Shown here one piece after another: positions 8,282 through 17,777 of a stretch of 64,000 bases of DNA. The DNA comes from Paracoccaceae bacterium. Lineage in GTDB: Bacteria > Pseudomonadota > Alphaproteobacteria > Rhodobacterales > Rhodobacteraceae. Position 1 is the stretch's first letter; the number at the start of each line of letters is the position of its first letter. The DNA is taken from contig JAIXPH010000064.1 in NCBI GenBank assembly GCA_027486345.1, forward strand, positions 1 to 64,000, given 5' to 3'. Position numbers and translations under genes: made by a program. Below the pieces are notes generated by a model. It saw nothing but the letters and a program-made list of their open reading frames with translations. It did not search any database and was not told the DNA's origin.

Positions 8282-10326
8282 CCATCGAGGAGATCGGTGT
8301 TTTTCGCCCCGCGCACCTCTTCGTACAAACGTCCCGAGACAGACAGTTTCGCGCCACCGTCGCGCTGGATCGGACGCAGCGGCACGTAATTCTTGCGTTG
8401 GGTTGGACGGCCGGTGACAAAGTCCAAGGGAATTGCCAAGGTGATGCCTTTGTCAAACGACCCTTCGCCGAAGTCAGAGAACGGCACATCCGTCAACGTG
8501 GCGAAGGCCCCGACACGCCAGCCGTTCTCGAACTCGCGGTCGAGGGACAGCGTGGCACCATAGTCCCCCGCCAGATACCGGCCGACGTCCAATTGCAGGT
8601 GATAGTCCCTGGGCAATTCGTAATAGCCCGAGACATGTCCCGTCACGATGGAATAGTCGCGCAAGCCGAAGCCCTGATTGTAATCCCGCTGCACGGCATA
8701 GTTCACTTCCGCCCCAAGGGCGTAGCGTTTGCCATCCGGCTTCCACAACACCTCGGTCGAGACGCCCGCAAACATGGGTTCAAGGTAGCCGACCGTCACC
8801 CGTCCAAACACCTGCGGCGCGGGACGGAAGAAATAGGCGGCGGTCAATTCTGTCAGCGCCGTCTCGCCCTCGCGGTCATAAAGGCTGGAGTCGGTCCGCA
8901 CGCGCGGCAGCACGGAATCCGACACGCGCTTGGATTCGCTCAGCGTGCCGATGAGCTTGCGCTCCACCCGCCCGGCGATGCGCAGACCCGGCATGGGTTC
9001 GTAGACGCCCCCCAAGGCGACGCCCAGATCCGCCCGCAACGGCGCGTCCGGGTCGAAATAGCTGGGCCGGAAATAGGGCTCCAACACGCCGCCCGTACGC
9101 GGATACCGATCCGGCAAGGGGGCGACGCTGGTCGTCGCATCGCGCAGGGTGGCGCGGGCAAGGGAAAACTCGGTCCCGTCGCGGTCGAATTCCAGTTCTT
9201 CCAGTTCGGCCCGCGAGAGCATGACCGAGGTGACCGGCATGCCGTTGCGGGCGAGGATGATCGTGAAACGCTCCACCGTGTCCGGCATCTCGCGGGTCAG
9301 GATGCGCGCGGTGCGGCCCACGGCCTGCGCGTCCAGCGAATAGCGGCTGTTGGCAATCTCGACCGTCGCGGCGGCGCCATCGACCTTCAGACCGTTCAAG
9401 GCGATCCCCTGGGTGGCAAGGGCCCGTGACAGTTGCCGGTCCAGCGGTTCTTCGGTCGGGGTCAGGGCCTGCTGGCCGCGCACCCGGACCGGCGGCGGCG
9501 CGGGATCAAAGCCTGGGCCATACTTCGGACGCTCTTTCGGGTTCATGGCGAAGGTCGCCTGCAACCCGAGTTCCGAGCCATACAGATAGCGCGCGTCCAC
9601 CGTCCACTGCGGCGTGACAGCATAAGAGAGGCCAAAGTTGAACGGCGACGCCCGGTCCAAGGTCTTGCCGTTCTGGAAGGTATAGGCGTCCGACGAGTAT
9701 TCCGCCGTCACGCGCAGGCGGTCATTGACCTGCCATTCGACCCCGCCGAAAAGTGCAGCATTACCGCGAAACCACTGGTTGCTTTCCAGATCGCCGCCCT
9801 GCCCCACGATGCGCTTGGGCCGGGTTTCCAACCCTTTGTCGATGGCCCCCAGCGGGTTGGTGAAGCCGTTATAGCTGCCAAGCCGCCCCCAGCCCATCCC
9901 GGCCGAGAAGCGCAGCGCAGGACCGACCGACTTTGTCGCCACGATATACTCGCCGCTGTAATGGCCAGTCCCAATGATGTCATTCAATCCCACCGCAAAG
10001 GCGGGAACATAGGTGCCCTCGTCCAGCAGGCGGTATTGCAGCGCGAAGCTGCGGTCATAGGTCAGGCCCGCCCCGATATAGCTGTACCGGAACGATCCCG
10101 TCAGACGCGGCGTGATCTGGAACGCCAGCGCCGTGCGGGATTCGACCTGAAACCGGCTGTGCGCGATCGACAGGTCGGCATCCGGAAAGCTGAGCGCGAC
10201 AGGCATGTCGATCATGCCGGGCATGCCATAGGCGTTGCGCCCGACAGCGAAGGGTTCGGCCAGCGCCGTGGTGGTCATCAGGGCAAGCAGAACCGCCGTC
10301 GCCTTAAATCGTGTCAGGGGCACCAT
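8260..10326 (-). CDS. yjbH: YjbH/GfcD-family outer-membrane exopolysaccharide protein
   Basis: A 688-residue protein with an N-terminal signal peptide (VLLALMTTTALA, cleavage about residue 24). Many alternating amphipathic strands with aromatic girdle residues indicate an outer-membrane beta-barrel (for example YGMPGMIDMPVA, SFRYSYIGAGLTYDRSF, and closing repeats near the C-terminus). The pattern matches YjbH (PF06082-type), a pair of barrel domains joined by a periplasmic module. The start is ATG 10326, preceded by GGAG. It is the first gene of a three-gene unit with the lipoprotein and small secreted gene, lying just downstream of the Wza-Wzb-Wzc operon. A role in exporting or shaping the same polysaccharide is inferred. 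Confidence 0.75.
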   Translation of the reverse strand: MVPLTRFKATAVLLALMTTTALAEPFAVGRNAYGMPGMIDMPVALSFPDADLSIAHSRFQVESRTALAFQITPRLTGSFRYSYIGAGLTYDRSFALQYRLLDEGTYVPAFAVGLNDIIGTGHYSGEYIVATKSVGPALRFSAGMGWGRLGSYNGFTNPLGAIDKGLETRPKRIVGQGGDLESNQWFRGNAALFGGVEWQVNDRLRVTAEYSSDAYTFQNGKTLDRASPFNFGLSYAVTPQWTVDARYLYGSELGLQATFAMNPKERPKYGPGFDPAPPPVRVRGQQALTPTEEPLDRQLSRALATQGIALNGLKVDGAAATVEIANSRYSLDAQAVGRTARILTREMPDTVERFTIILARNGMPVTSVMLSRAELEELEFDRDGTEFSLARATLRDATTSVAPLPDRYPRTGGVLEPYFRPSYFDPDAPLRADLGVALGGVYEPMPGLRIAGRVERKLIGTLSESKRVSDSVLPRVRTDSSLYDREGETALTELTAAYFFRPAPQVFGRVTVGYLEPMFAGVSTEVLWKPDGKRYALGAEVNYAVQRDYNQGFGLRDYSIVTGHVSGYYELPRDYHLQLDVGRYLAGDYGATLSLDREFENGWRVGAFATLTDVPFSDFGEGSFDKGITLAIPLDFVTGRPTQRKNYVPLRPIQRDGGAKLSVSGRLYEEVRGAKNTDLLDGWGRFWQ

Positions 10327-10456
10327 CACGCTCCATCCCGAGAATACTACTTTCGATACATTAGTTTGGAAAACGAATCACCACAATCGCCGCGTTACGA
10401 ATCGAATCAAGAAGCGCAAGACTGCGGCAGCTTTGCACGGGTCGCAGGGTCCGGGC

Positions 10457-12631
10457 TTACTTCTCTTTGTAGCTGTAGCGCCGGTTGTAGTAATAATACT
10501 TGTTCCCGTAGGACATGGAGTCGGCCACAACGCCGTTCAACACGGCCCCGGCGATCCGCCCACCTGCGGTTTCAAAGGTGCGCATCACGGCCTCGACCTC
10601 GCCCACCGCGGTCTTGCGATGGCGTACGATCATGATGGTAGCACCGACACTGCGCCCCATGATGACAGGATCGGTGACGGCAAGGGTGGGCGGCGCGTCG
10701 ATCAGGATCAGGTCGAAGTCCCGGTCCAGTTCGACCATCAGGTCACTGAAGGACTGTCGCATGATCAGTTCGGACGGGTTGGGCGGCAGCTTGCCCGTGG
10801 TGATCACCGACAGGCCCGCCACCGGACCATTGCGCAGCGCCTGCGACAGCGGCACGTCACCGGCCAGATAGTCGGCAAGGCCCGGCGCATTGCGCTCGAT
10901 GTTGAAGTATTTCCGCAGATAGCCACGGCGCAGGTCGGCGTCGATCAAACAGACCCTTTGACCTGCCTGCGCGGAGACAACGGCAAGGTTCACGGCGGTA
11001 AAGCTTTTCCCCGCCTCCGGCGCGGCGGAGGTGATCAGAACCGACCGGGTCTTGGCGTCCAGCAAGCCGAAGTGCAACGAGGTCCGCAGCGAGCGCAGCG
11101 CCTCGACCGATAGATCGGTCGGATGGTCGATGGCGAGGATGGGCAACCGGTTCCGCCCATCAGCACCGACGGCATGTTCCGTTTCCCCAACGGTCGCAAA
11201 GACCGCCAGACCCAGTTTTTCGATGTCTTCGGCGCCCTCAACACCGACATGGAACAGCCGCCGCAGCAGGACAAGACCAACGCCAAGGACTAGACCCAGC
11301 ACCCCCGCCATGGCAAGGATCAACGACTTGCGCGGCGCGATCGGCGCGGGCTGGGCAAAGGCCTGATCCAGCACCCGCACATTGCCGACAACCGAGGCCT
11401 GCACCACCTGCAATTCCTGCTGACGGCTGAGCAGCGACAGATAGACATTCTGCGCCACTTCAAGGTTGCGCGTCAGGTTGAACACTTCCTTTTGCGTCTC
11501 GGGCAGGTCCCCTGACTGGTTGCGCAACTCGTCCAATTGCTCCTGCAACTTGGCCCGGTTCTGCAACAGCGCCTGATAGGTCGGATGGTTGATGGTGAAG
11601 CGCTGCTTGTACTCTTCCTCTTGCAGGGCCAATTCGGCCAGTTTCTGCTCGATCTCGGTGACACGTCCCAGAAGGGCCTCGGTCTCGAATGTCAGATCGA
11701 CAGATTGCTGCTGCTGGCGATAGGCGTTCAGCGCGTCCTGCGCCTCGGCCACGGCGGCCTGCGATTGCGGCAGTTGACTGTTGATGAACTCAAGGCTGCG
11801 GGCGGCTTCGGCAGAACCGCGCGTCACATTCTGCTGGACATAGGTCGACAGGATCGAATCCAGCGTCGCACTGACCTCGTCCCGGTTGCTGCCGCGCAAT
11901 TCCAGCCGCAGCACCGACGATTGCCGCCCGGTTTCCGCCACGGTCAGCGCCGTGCGGAGGTTCACGACGGCTTCCTGACGGTCGGCCCGTTTCAGCGTGA
12001 ATTCCCGGTCCGGATCGCCCACGAGCAGATCGACCCGCAGGGCAAGTCCCAGCGCACTGTCGGACAGACGTTCGCGCACCCGGCCTTCGCGCGTGCTGCC
12101 GTCGGGCAGCGTCAGGCGGTAACGTTCGTTCCCCAACGCGGTCAGGATGAACTCTTTTCCGATCCAGGCTTCGGGAACCTCGAATTCGGAGACATCGATG
12201 GCTTCGGTGGCCCAAGCGTAAGGCTTGAGGAAATCAAACCCCGGCTCGGGCAGGTTCAGCACCCGCAGAAGATAGCCGATGACCGGCAGTTCGCGCGGCG
12301 CGGCCACGATGTCGAGACCGAGCTGGTCAACCGTTTCCCCCAGCACCAGACGCGAGCGGATGATCTCGACCTCGGCCAGAACGCGGCTGTCGGCGCCCCC
12401 GGTCAGATCCAGCATCTCTTTGGGCAAGGCGAGACCCGAGGCCTTTGCCTCAAGTTCGATGGTGGCATCCGCCTTGTACGTCGGGGCCGTGCTCAGCGCG
12501 ATGAAAAGGCCGATGGCAAGGCCCACGATCAGACAAAGCACGATGATCCAGCGCCCCGCGATCAATGTGCCAAGCAGGTCGCGCAGGTCGATCTCGTCGT
12601 CCTGCGAACCGATCCGCTCTGTCTTTGCCAT
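10457..12631 (-). CDS. Polysaccharide co-polymerase / bacterial tyrosine autokinase (Wzc-like)
   Basis: A 724-residue protein with the full Wzc/ExoP layout. It has a Wzz domain with a first membrane helix at about residues 26-46, a long coiled-coil periplasmic region (about 250-420) and a second helix near 430-450. The cytosolic BY-kinase has Walker A APEAGKS (about 533), Walker A' LIDADLR (about 562) and Walker B LILIDAPP (about 642). The C-terminus carries a tyrosine cluster (YGNKYYYYNRRYSYKEK), the expected autophosphorylation site. It controls chain length and couples polymerisation to export through Wza. ATG 12631 overlaps the phosphatase stop (TGATG) and has AGGGAAG upstream; the longer frame to 12661 is less likely. 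Confidence 0.92.
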   Translation of the reverse strand: MAKTERIGSQDDEIDLRDLLGTLIAGRWIIVLCLIVGLAIGLFIALSTAPTYKADATIELEAKASGLALPKEMLDLTGGADSRVLAEVEIIRSRLVLGETVDQLGLDIVAAPRELPVIGYLLRVLNLPEPGFDFLKPYAWATEAIDVSEFEVPEAWIGKEFILTALGNERYRLTLPDGSTREGRVRERLSDSALGLALRVDLLVGDPDREFTLKRADRQEAVVNLRTALTVAETGRQSSVLRLELRGSNRDEVSATLDSILSTYVQQNVTRGSAEAARSLEFINSQLPQSQAAVAEAQDALNAYRQQQQSVDLTFETEALLGRVTEIEQKLAELALQEEEYKQRFTINHPTYQALLQNRAKLQEQLDELRNQSGDLPETQKEVFNLTRNLEVAQNVYLSLLSRQQELQVVQASVVGNVRVLDQAFAQPAPIAPRKSLILAMAGVLGLVLGVGLVLLRRLFHVGVEGAEDIEKLGLAVFATVGETEHAVGADGRNRLPILAIDHPTDLSVEALRSLRTSLHFGLLDAKTRSVLITSAAPEAGKSFTAVNLAVVSAQAGQRVCLIDADLRRGYLRKYFNIERNAPGLADYLAGDVPLSQALRNGPVAGLSVITTGKLPPNPSELIMRQSFSDLMVELDRDFDLILIDAPPTLAVTDPVIMGRSVGATIMIVRHRKTAVGEVEAVMRTFETAGGRIAGAVLNGVVADSMSYGNKYYYYNRRYSYKEK

Positions 12632-13074
12632 CAACGCTTCCCTTTCAGTCGGTCCGCCCAAGCATCGGCGGCCGTAACAATTTCTTTTGCAACGGCTTTG
12701 TGCATATCCATGGACCGCTTGTACGGGTCATTTATCGCAGCGCCGCCAGACCATTGACTCATTAAAAATGTTTTTCCGGACAATTCGGGATGGGCCTGAA
12801 CGATGGACCGTCGCTGCTCAGGCTCCATCACCAGGATCAGATCATGTGCCGCGCCGATCGCGCCCGTCCATTGCCGCGCGCGATGATTGTCGAGCGAAAT
12901 GCCCAACTCCGCCGCCGCACGCGCCGCATCAGGATCGGCTTCCGAATCCACCAGCGCACCAAGTCCCGCCGAGGACACCGTCACCCCGTCCAACCGCGCG
13001 GCCAAGGCCCGCTCACCCAGAGGCGAGCGGCAGATGTTGCCAACGCACACGACAAGGACAGAGCTGATCCGCAT
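12631..13074 (-). CDS. Low-molecular-weight protein-tyrosine phosphatase (Wzb-like)
   Basis: A 147-residue protein with the P-loop signature CVGNICRS at residues 10-17 (CX5R, Cys10 nucleophile and Arg16) and a C-terminal DPYKRSMD segment carrying the general-acid Asp. It should dephosphorylate the tyrosine cluster of the adjacent kinase, as in the Wzb-Wzc pair. It lies between the Wza-like exporter (3-base gap) and the kinase (1-base overlap), a standard translationally coupled order. Confidence 0.92.
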   Translation of the reverse strand: MRISSVLVVCVGNICRSPLGERALAARLDGVTVSSAGLGALVDSEADPDAARAAAELGISLDNHRARQWTGAIGAAHDLILVMEPEQRRSIVQAHPELSGKTFLMSQWSGGAAINDPYKRSMDMHKAVAKEIVTAADAWADRLKGKR

Positions 13075-13077
13075 CGG

Positions 13078-14175
13078 TTATTCACGGGCCGCGCGCGCCG
13101 CGGTCAGGGTGGTGGAGGTCGCCGACAGGGTCGGCAAGAGCGAGGTGATCAAGGCGTTCCACTTGCTGACCGGCGCGGTGGTCACATACACCACATCCTG
13201 CGGACGCAGCGGGAAGCGCGTGCCCAAGAGGAAGGCCAGCGGCGAGCCGACATCAAGTTGGAACACCTGCACCCCATCCGCGCTGTTGCGGAACACGAAA
13301 ACGCCCCGGGCATCGGCCCGCTCTTCGACCAATCCGCCCACGCGGGTCAGCGCCTGGGTCAGGGTCACGTCATCAACCGACAGGTCGATGGTCGAGGGAT
13401 CGACGATCTGGCCCAGCAGATAGGCCTCCTCCAACTGCCGCTTGGGGACGCTGACCACATCGCCGTCGATCAGCATCGGGTTGCCCCGCCCATCGCCGCG
13501 TTCCAGAAAATCCTGCAAGTCGACGCTGTACACCTGTCCCTGACGCCGCACGATCACACGGCCCGGATCGGCGTTTTCGGACAGGCCGCCGGAGGCATCG
13601 ATGGCATCCAGCAGGGTCAGCGGCTGTTCGGTCAGGAACTGGCGGCTGGCGCTGCCCACCTCGCCGGTGACCGACACAGCCTGCGACGCGTAGGTGACGA
13701 CGCGCACGACGATCTGCGGGTCCGGGATGAAGCGCGACAGTTGCGAGACCAGATCGGCCCGGATCTCCTCGGGGGTGCGGCCCGCGGCATCGACATGGCC
13801 GATGTAGGGGTAGAAGAAGCGACCGTCGCTCTGGACGCGCAACCCGCCCTCTTCCGGCGACCGGTTGATCCCGGCGGGAGAGGTCAGTTCCGGGTGATCC
13901 CAGACCACGATGTCCAGCACGTCCCCCGTGCCCACGCGATAGACCCAATCAGCACGGCCCGGCAGGCTGGTGCCGGGGCGCGACCGCGACGGCGGGGTGC
14001 TGTAGCGGTCGATGTTGCCCGCGGTGAGCAGGATCGCGGTGACCTTCTGATCCGACGCCAGCGCCTCGTCGCGCAGCTTGTCAAGTTCGACCGGGAAGTC
14101 GGTTCGGGTCGGAACGCTACACCCCAGCAGCGCGACATTCGCGACCACAGCGACAACAGCCTTGGCAAAGTGCAT
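13078..14175 (-). CDS. Outer-membrane polysaccharide export lipoprotein (Wza/BexD-like)
   Basis: A 365-residue protein. The signal ends with the lipobox ALLGC (Cys about residue 19). A poly-export domain (YRVGTGDVLDIVVWDHPEL, GRFFYPYIGHVDAAGRT) and two SLBB-type repeats follow (VSVTGEVGSASRQF; VYLLGQIVDPSTI region). A C-terminal amphipathic segment could span the outer membrane as in Wza. It forms the export channel that works with the Wzc-like kinase. ATG 14175 follows AGGAG by eight bases; a TTG lies one codon earlier. It is the first gene of the export operon. Confidence 0.9.
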   Translation of the reverse strand: MHFAKAVVAVVANVALLGCSVPTRTDFPVELDKLRDEALASDQKVTAILLTAGNIDRYSTPPSRSRPGTSLPGRADWVYRVGTGDVLDIVVWDHPELTSPAGINRSPEEGGLRVQSDGRFFYPYIGHVDAAGRTPEEIRADLVSQLSRFIPDPQIVVRVVTYASQAVSVTGEVGSASRQFLTEQPLTLLDAIDASGGLSENADPGRVIVRRQGQVYSVDLQDFLERGDGRGNPMLIDGDVVSVPKRQLEEAYLLGQIVDPSTIDLSVDDVTLTQALTRVGGLVEERADARGVFVFRNSADGVQVFQLDVGSPLAFLLGTRFPLRPQDVVYVTTAPVSKWNALITSLLPTLSATSTTLTAARAARE

Positions 14176-14769
14176 CAAACACGCTCCTGCATCCGGTCAG
14201 GGAGCCCCCGCCGATAACCTTTAGTATGACCTTCGTATCTGCCGATCCGCCACGGATCAAGCACGTCCGCCCAAGTTTTCCCCGATTGCGACAGGGGCGC
14301 ATCAGGCGGCACGAGAAAAGCGCCACGCTCCGGGACAAAGTGCCATCACGAAAGCCGCGCGAAACTGTCCGGCAGCATTGTTTCGCATGGCGACACAATT
14401 GCCTTTTCCCAGGTCCCATGACCCTGCCGCATGACGCGGCGCATCGCCACAGCGGGCAGCCACACCTTCCCCGGCGGACAGGCCCGCCATGATGACTAAG
14501 CTATTGTATCAGGACATCAATTGGGCGTGGACCAGGGAAGGAAATGGTGCCAGTCAACCGACACCTGGGCCGCGTCTCTCGGTCAAAAGCTATCGGTTTG
14601 AGGACCAAACGATGTCAGGCACACATTCAAATTGACGTAAAAAGGCTCCATGGGTTATCTATCTGCATCAGGTAGGATTCTTTTCTGACGTTCACATTTG
14701 CGGGACAAAAACGTATAGGACTGTCTTCTAGAGTATTGTGGCTCTTATCTGCAGATTGCAGGGTGATTT
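14176..14769. other. Divergent intergenic region between export operon and dehydratase gene
   Basis: About 590 bases without a convincing gene; the short frames in it are not protein-like. The right half is A+T-richer than the surroundings and contains a good sigma70-type promoter candidate at 14632-14660. Promoters for both the Wza-Wzb-Wzc operon and the dehydratase gene should lie here. Confidence 0.45.
14632..14660 (+). promoter_or_regulatory. Candidate sigma70 promoter for the 4,6-dehydratase gene
   Basis: TTGACG (14632-14637) and TTATCT (14655-14660) are separated by exactly 17 bases, about 110 bases before the start codon at 14770. Identified by eye. Confidence 0.35.
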
Positions 14770-16704
14770 ATGGCTTCTTCGACGATCCTCCGCTTGTCAC
14801 GTCGCAGTAAGCTGCTGACGTACTTCCTCATTGACCTCGCCCTGATCCCGCTCAGCTTCTACGCCGCCTTCGCGTTGCGGTATGGCAGCTTCCGGCCGAA
14901 CCAGTTGATGCAGGATGAAGCGGTGCTGTTCGCGGCGCTCATGCTCTGTGGTGTGCTCGTTTTGTTGGGTTTCCGGCTGCCGTGGATCAAGCTGTCGGCG
15001 CTGGAAGGCCGGGCCGTCGTCCGCATTGCGGCGGGGGCAGGCACTCTGGCCGTCTGCGCGATGGTGCTCAGCAGTGTCTTCGGCTTTGTCGGTGCGCGCT
15101 CCGTCCCGATGATCTTTGGCGCGGTCTTCTTCGCCAGCGCCCTCGCGGTGCGCTTTGCCCTGCTCGTCTTTGTTGGCGTGTTGAAGGACATGACGACCCA
15201 GCGGCGCCCGGTGGTGATCTATGGCGCGGGTTCGGCGGGATTGCAGATGGCTGGCATCCTGCGCAGCTCTCCGGAAATGCGCCGCGTGGGCTTTGTCGAT
15301 GACAATACCCATCTGCAAGGCGTTCTAATGGCGGGGATGCCGGTCTATTCTCCGCGCAAGCTGAAGAAACTTGCGCAACGCGCGAACAAGCCGATGGTGA
15401 TCGTCGCCATGCCCTCCGTGCCGAAATCGCGGCAGAACGCGATTGTCGCTGACACGCGCGCGATGGGCTTTGACGTGCGCATCATGCCCTCCCACACCGA
15501 GATGATCTCGGCGCGCGGCGTGACGTCCGAATTGATGACCGTCTCCCCGGATGCCATCCTGGGGCGGGACCGCGTCCAGCTTGATATCCCGGAAATCGCC
15601 CGCGCCTATGCCGGCCGGGCCGTCATGGTGACCGGCGCTGGCGGCTCCATCGGGTCCGAACTCTGCCGCCAATTGCTGGAATGCCGCCCGGCCCGCATCA
15701 TCCTGTTCGAACAAAGCGAATATGCGCTTTACCAGATCGACATGGAAATGCAGGCGCGCGGCATGGAACTGGGCATTCCCATCGTGGCCCGGCTCGGATC
15801 GGTGGCGGACCGCGCCCGGGTCGAGACGGTCATGCGCGAGCACAAGATCGAAATCGTCCTGCACGCCGCCGCCTACAAGCATGTGCCGCTGGTCGAAGAG
15901 AATGAACTGGAAGGCGCGCGCAACAATGTCGTCGGCACGCAGATCGTTGCCGAAGTCGCGCAGGCGCTGCGCGTGGAGCGCTTCATCCTCGTCTCCACCG
16001 ACAAGGCCGTGCGCCCGACCAACATCATGGGCGCGACAAAGCGCATGGCCGAACTGGTGGTGCAGGATCTGGCCACACGCGCGCAAATGACGCGCTTTGC
16101 CATGGTGCGCTTTGGCAACGTACTGGGCTCGTCCGGGTCGGTCTTGCCGCTGTTCCAAAAGCAGATCGCGGCGGGCGGTCCCGTCACGGTCACCCATCCC
16201 GAGGTGACGCGCTTCTTCATGACCATCCCCGAGGCCGCGCGACTCGTCCTGCTCGCCGGGGCCTATTCCGAGGGTGGTGACGTCTTCGTTCTGGATATGG
16301 GCGAGCCGCGGAAGATCGTCGACATCGCACGTCAGATGATCACGCTGTCAGGACGGACGGTCCGCGATCCCCAAACCGGCCAGGGTGATATCGAGATCCG
16401 CATCACCGGACTGCGCCCCGGCGAGAAGCTGTATGAAGAACTGCTGATCGACGATGCCAGCCTCCGCGCGACGCCCCACCCGAAAATCCTGCGGGCGCAA
16501 GAGAAAAGCCTGAGCCAGATCGAGGTGGCGGCCATGCTGCGGGAGATTTCGGGATGTGTGAACTCGAATGACTCTGATCGGTTGCGTTTGGTCGTGGCCA
16601 AGGCCGTCGAGGGCTATACGCGTCCGGACGCGGACCGTGCGCCCCGCCGCATGCAACAGTCCAAGGGGGCAGCGGTTATGGATGGGTCCGTCCTGAAGCC
16701 GTGA
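14770..16704 (+). CDS. Membrane-bound nucleotide-sugar 4,6-dehydratase (CapD/WbpM/PglF/FlaA1 family)
   Basis: A 644-residue protein. Residues 15-155 contain four or five membrane helices. A CoA-binding-like Rossmann region follows (IYGAGSAGLQMAG, about 149), then the SDR catalytic domain with TGAGGSIGSE (about 287), the VSTDKAV segment (about 408) and MGATK (about 420), where Met replaces the usual Tyr of YxxxK as in WbpM/PglF. Known members convert UDP-GlcNAc to UDP-4-keto-6-deoxy-GlcNAc. With the PglE-like aminotransferase and PglD/NeuD-like acetyltransferase in this window it would give UDP-diacetylbacillosamine, the start of a UDP-route to legionaminic acid. That pathway link is inference. 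Confidence 0.88.
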   Translation: MASSTILRLSRRSKLLTYFLIDLALIPLSFYAAFALRYGSFRPNQLMQDEAVLFAALMLCGVLVLLGFRLPWIKLSALEGRAVVRIAAGAGTLAVCAMVLSSVFGFVGARSVPMIFGAVFFASALAVRFALLVFVGVLKDMTTQRRPVVIYGAGSAGLQMAGILRSSPEMRRVGFVDDNTHLQGVLMAGMPVYSPRKLKKLAQRANKPMVIVAMPSVPKSRQNAIVADTRAMGFDVRIMPSHTEMISARGVTSELMTVSPDAILGRDRVQLDIPEIARAYAGRAVMVTGAGGSIGSELCRQLLECRPARIILFEQSEYALYQIDMEMQARGMELGIPIVARLGSVADRARVETVMREHKIEIVLHAAAYKHVPLVEENELEGARNNVVGTQIVAEVAQALRVERFILVSTDKAVRPTNIMGATKRMAELVVQDLATRAQMTRFAMVRFGNVLGSSGSVLPLFQKQIAAGGPVTVTHPEVTRFFMTIPEAARLVLLAGAYSEGGDVFVLDMGEPRKIVDIARQMITLSGRTVRDPQTGQGDIEIRITGLRPGEKLYEELLIDDASLRATPHPKILRAQEKSLSQIEVAAMLREISGCVNSNDSDRLRLVVAKAVEGYTRPDADRAPRRMQQSKGAAVMDGSVLKP

Positions 16705-17103
16705 CCCTCGGCGCCGGTCAGTAAGGCGTCCGGTGAACCTTCCATCCGGTCTTTGGCAACGTGCTGCAACCGTCAGACTCCCGTCCCGCGTTTGTTAGCG
16801 TAGTTCACCGTCTTGGCCTTGGCCGTTGCACCCCGCCTCAGGCGACGCGACCCTGACTGGCATTCCGACCACTTATTGGATGTCGACCGGTGCCGACCTG
16901 AGCCGTTGCACGCCATCCAATGCTTTCGGAACACCGCCCCGTCCGTGCGACCACAAACTGAGAGAGGGCTCATCACGCCCGGCCCCACCTGCTGATCAAG
17001 CGGCAAGGGGGGCCATAAACGCATCCAGCTTAACCCGCATCGCCCATCGCATCAGTCACCGCGACCTTGTCGGGCAGATGGTTCTATTGATGGGACCTTG
17101 CCG
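16705..17103. other. Intergenic region, no gene seen
   Basis: About 400 bases between convergently transcribed genes. Reading frames here have no recognisable family character. I looked for an insertion-sequence remnant and saw neither terminal repeats nor transposase motifs. Confidence 0.4.
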
Positions 17104-17772
17104 TCAAAAACTGCTGCGCTTCAGCACCTTGAATGCGGTTTTCCAGAGGATCGTGAAGTAAAGCCCGACGGAGCGGTTGCGGTTCCACTCCGTCTCGTAG
17201 CAGCACCGTTCTGCGAGCGTCCCGTCACTCCCCATGGTGACCTGCGCCAAACCAGTGATCCCCGGCCGAAAGCGGTGCCGCTCGATCCAAAATGCAGGAT
17301 CGTAATCCGCCTCTTGTGCCGGCGTGTCGGGACGAACTCCTACCAAGGACATATCCCCCTGCAACACATTGAAAAGTTGTGGCAATTCATCCAGATGCGT
17401 TTTGCGGATTACCCGCCCGACAGCCGTAATCCGCGGGTCGTTGCGGCTGGTGGTCTTGAACCGTGCCCGCGCCGCCGCCTTGTCTTCCAGGCTGGCCGCC
17501 TGATCGACATGTCCTTTGCCAATCCCTGAGGTGTCCACCAGCATGGAACGGAACTTCAACACCGTGAAGACGCGTCCCCCCTGCCCGACACGCGGTTGTC
17601 TGAAGATCACGGGTCCCCTGTCATTCAACCAAATCGCCCCTGCAATCACAGCCATGGGCAGCGCAGCAAAGACAAGGACAAGGGCGCAAAGCGTTACATC
17701 GATAAGTCTGAACACGGGTGAGGTTCCAATCGTGACTGCCGGGAAGAAAACGTCGCCACCAAAGGCGGCCAA
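17104..17772 (-). CDS. Undecaprenyl-phosphate initiating sugar transferase
   Basis: A bacterial sugar transferase domain (PF02397 type). One N-terminal membrane helix (FRLIDVTLCALVLVFAALP) is followed by GPVIFRQPRVGQGGRVFTV-LKFRSM, then KTHLDELPQLFNVLQGDMSLVGVRP, and ends with the GITGLAQV segment. It transfers a sugar phosphate from UDP-sugar to undecaprenyl phosphate to start the repeat unit. The longest frame begins at TTG 17772; GTG 17715, which fits the usual family N-terminus, is a better candidate. It lies five bases past the 2-epimerase gene, in one unit. The substrate could be UDP-diacetylbacillosamine or another HexNAc; the sequence does not decide. Confidence 0.88.
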   Translation of the reverse strand: MAAFGGDVFFPAVTIGTSPVFRLIDVTLCALVLVFAALPMAVIAGAIWLNDRGPVIFRQPRVGQGGRVFTVLKFRSMLVDTSGIGKGHVDQAASLEDKAAARARFKTTSRNDPRITAVGRVIRKTHLDELPQLFNVLQGDMSLVGVRPDTPAQEADYDPAFWIERHRFRPGITGLAQVTMGSDGTLAERCCYETEWNRNRSVGLYFTILWKTAFKVLKRSSF

Positions 17773-17777
17773 AGCCC

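Noticed and set aside
16705-17103. Possible insertion-sequence remnant
   Set aside because: Short frames only, with no terminal inverted repeats, target duplication or transposase motif visible.
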